NCBI GenBank assembly: GCA_015062655.1
Contig: SUUG01000020.1
Coordinates: 1 to 64,000 of the forward strand
DNA: 64,000 nt
Direction: 5' to 3'
Source of the DNA: Coriobacteriaceae bacterium
Lineage (GTDB): Bacteria; Actinomycetota; Coriobacteriia; Coriobacteriales; Coriobacteriaceae
Shown: positions 63,871-64,000 of the stretch, one piece after another
Position numbering within the stretch: position 1 is the first letter of the stretch
Layout: each line of letters starts with the position of its first letter
The notes under the pieces: generated by a model
The model's database searches: none
Told to the model about the DNA's origin: nothing
The model's input: only the letters and a program-made list of their open reading frames with translations
Translations under genes and position numbers: made by a program

Positions 63871-64000
63871 CGTGGCGGCGCGGGTTCGGGCGCGGGCGCG
63901 CCGTCCCCATGGGCCGTCCGCCGCTGCGGCTGTCAGGAGACCGCGCAGGTGGCAAAGGGGGCAACGCATTTTGTCACCACGCGTTGGGCACGCGGGGCCG
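63871..64000. other. Window end, no gene seen
   Basis: The last 130 bases are GC-rich and hold no ribosome site or open start of a gene on the + strand; the rnfB gene does not begin here. Confidence 0.6.

Overview
This is a GC-rich chromosomal window from an anaerobic, fermentative Gram-positive bacterium. Gene content points to the Actinomycetota class Coriobacteriia, probably Collinsella-like. The clues are pyruvate formate-lyase with its activase, an Rnf redox operon, an orphan GlnR-like regulator beside glnA, GatCAB, LuxS, lipoprotein solute-binding proteins and a SARP/STAND regulator. The taxonomic placement is inference from gene content and codon/GC style; no 16S rRNA gene is present. 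Almost every gene is on the + strand.

Layout. 1-3.5 kb: end of htpG, then a divergent Ni-CO dehydrogenase (cooS). 3.8-8.6 kb: two tandem YhgE/Pip membrane proteins. 8.6-9.4 kb: a gene-free, hairpin-rich stretch with a minus-strand terminator. 9.4-13.5 kb: a small protein, a Nudix-Vsr fusion and a BceAB-like ABC exporter. 14-20 kb: a fermentation block with pflB lacking its glycyl-radical domain, the missing domain as a separate in-frame gene, an NADP-type alcohol dehydrogenase, a CobW-like GTPase and pflA. 20-23 kb: moaA, a moaC-mobB fusion and luxS. 23-26.6 kb: gatCAB. 26.9-27.2 kb: tmRNA. 27.7-33.6 kb: an Opp/Dpp peptide transporter. 33.9-38.8 kb: a patatin-like lipase, rplM-rpsI, glmM, a lone EIIA-Glc and nagB. 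39.2-43.7 kb: a 1024-residue STAND-SARP regulator and a HemW-like radical SAM protein. 44-47 kb: aspS and a Gfo/Idh oxidoreductase. 47-50.6 kb: a TPP riboswitch controlling a thiamine/HMP uptake operon, then a KDPG aldolase remnant. 50.7-55 kb: a 41-bp repeat array followed by feoA-feoA-feoB and a FeoB-associated Cys-rich protein. 55.3-59.1 kb: glnA, a GlnR-like regulator and an HtrA-like protease. 59.5-63.9 kb: rnfCDGEA, ending in a 43-residue membrane peptide and a terminator with no rnfB before the window ends.

How the genes fit together. PflB, its separate radical subunit, PflA, the alcohol dehydrogenase and Rnf form a fermentation and redox-balancing set. The AspRS carries the RRRDHGG sequence typical of non-discriminating enzymes, which fits the GatCAB amidotransferase making Asn-tRNA. 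GlnA and the neighbouring GlnR-like protein, with a GAAAC-N6-GTAAC site upstream of glnA, suggest local nitrogen control. GlmM, EIIA and NagB link amino-sugar metabolism.

Between the genes there are two families of palindromic repeats. One is a REP-like element with GAGCGTTCG/CGAACGCTC arms, with five copies at three loci, one of them inside a reading frame. The other comprises array-type repeats at 27.4 kb and 50.9 kb that switch orientation part-way. The most unusual items are the split pyruvate formate-lyase separated from continuity by a single TAG, the Nudix-Vsr fusion, the Rnf operon without rnfB, and the CO dehydrogenase that appears to lack a C-cluster cysteine.
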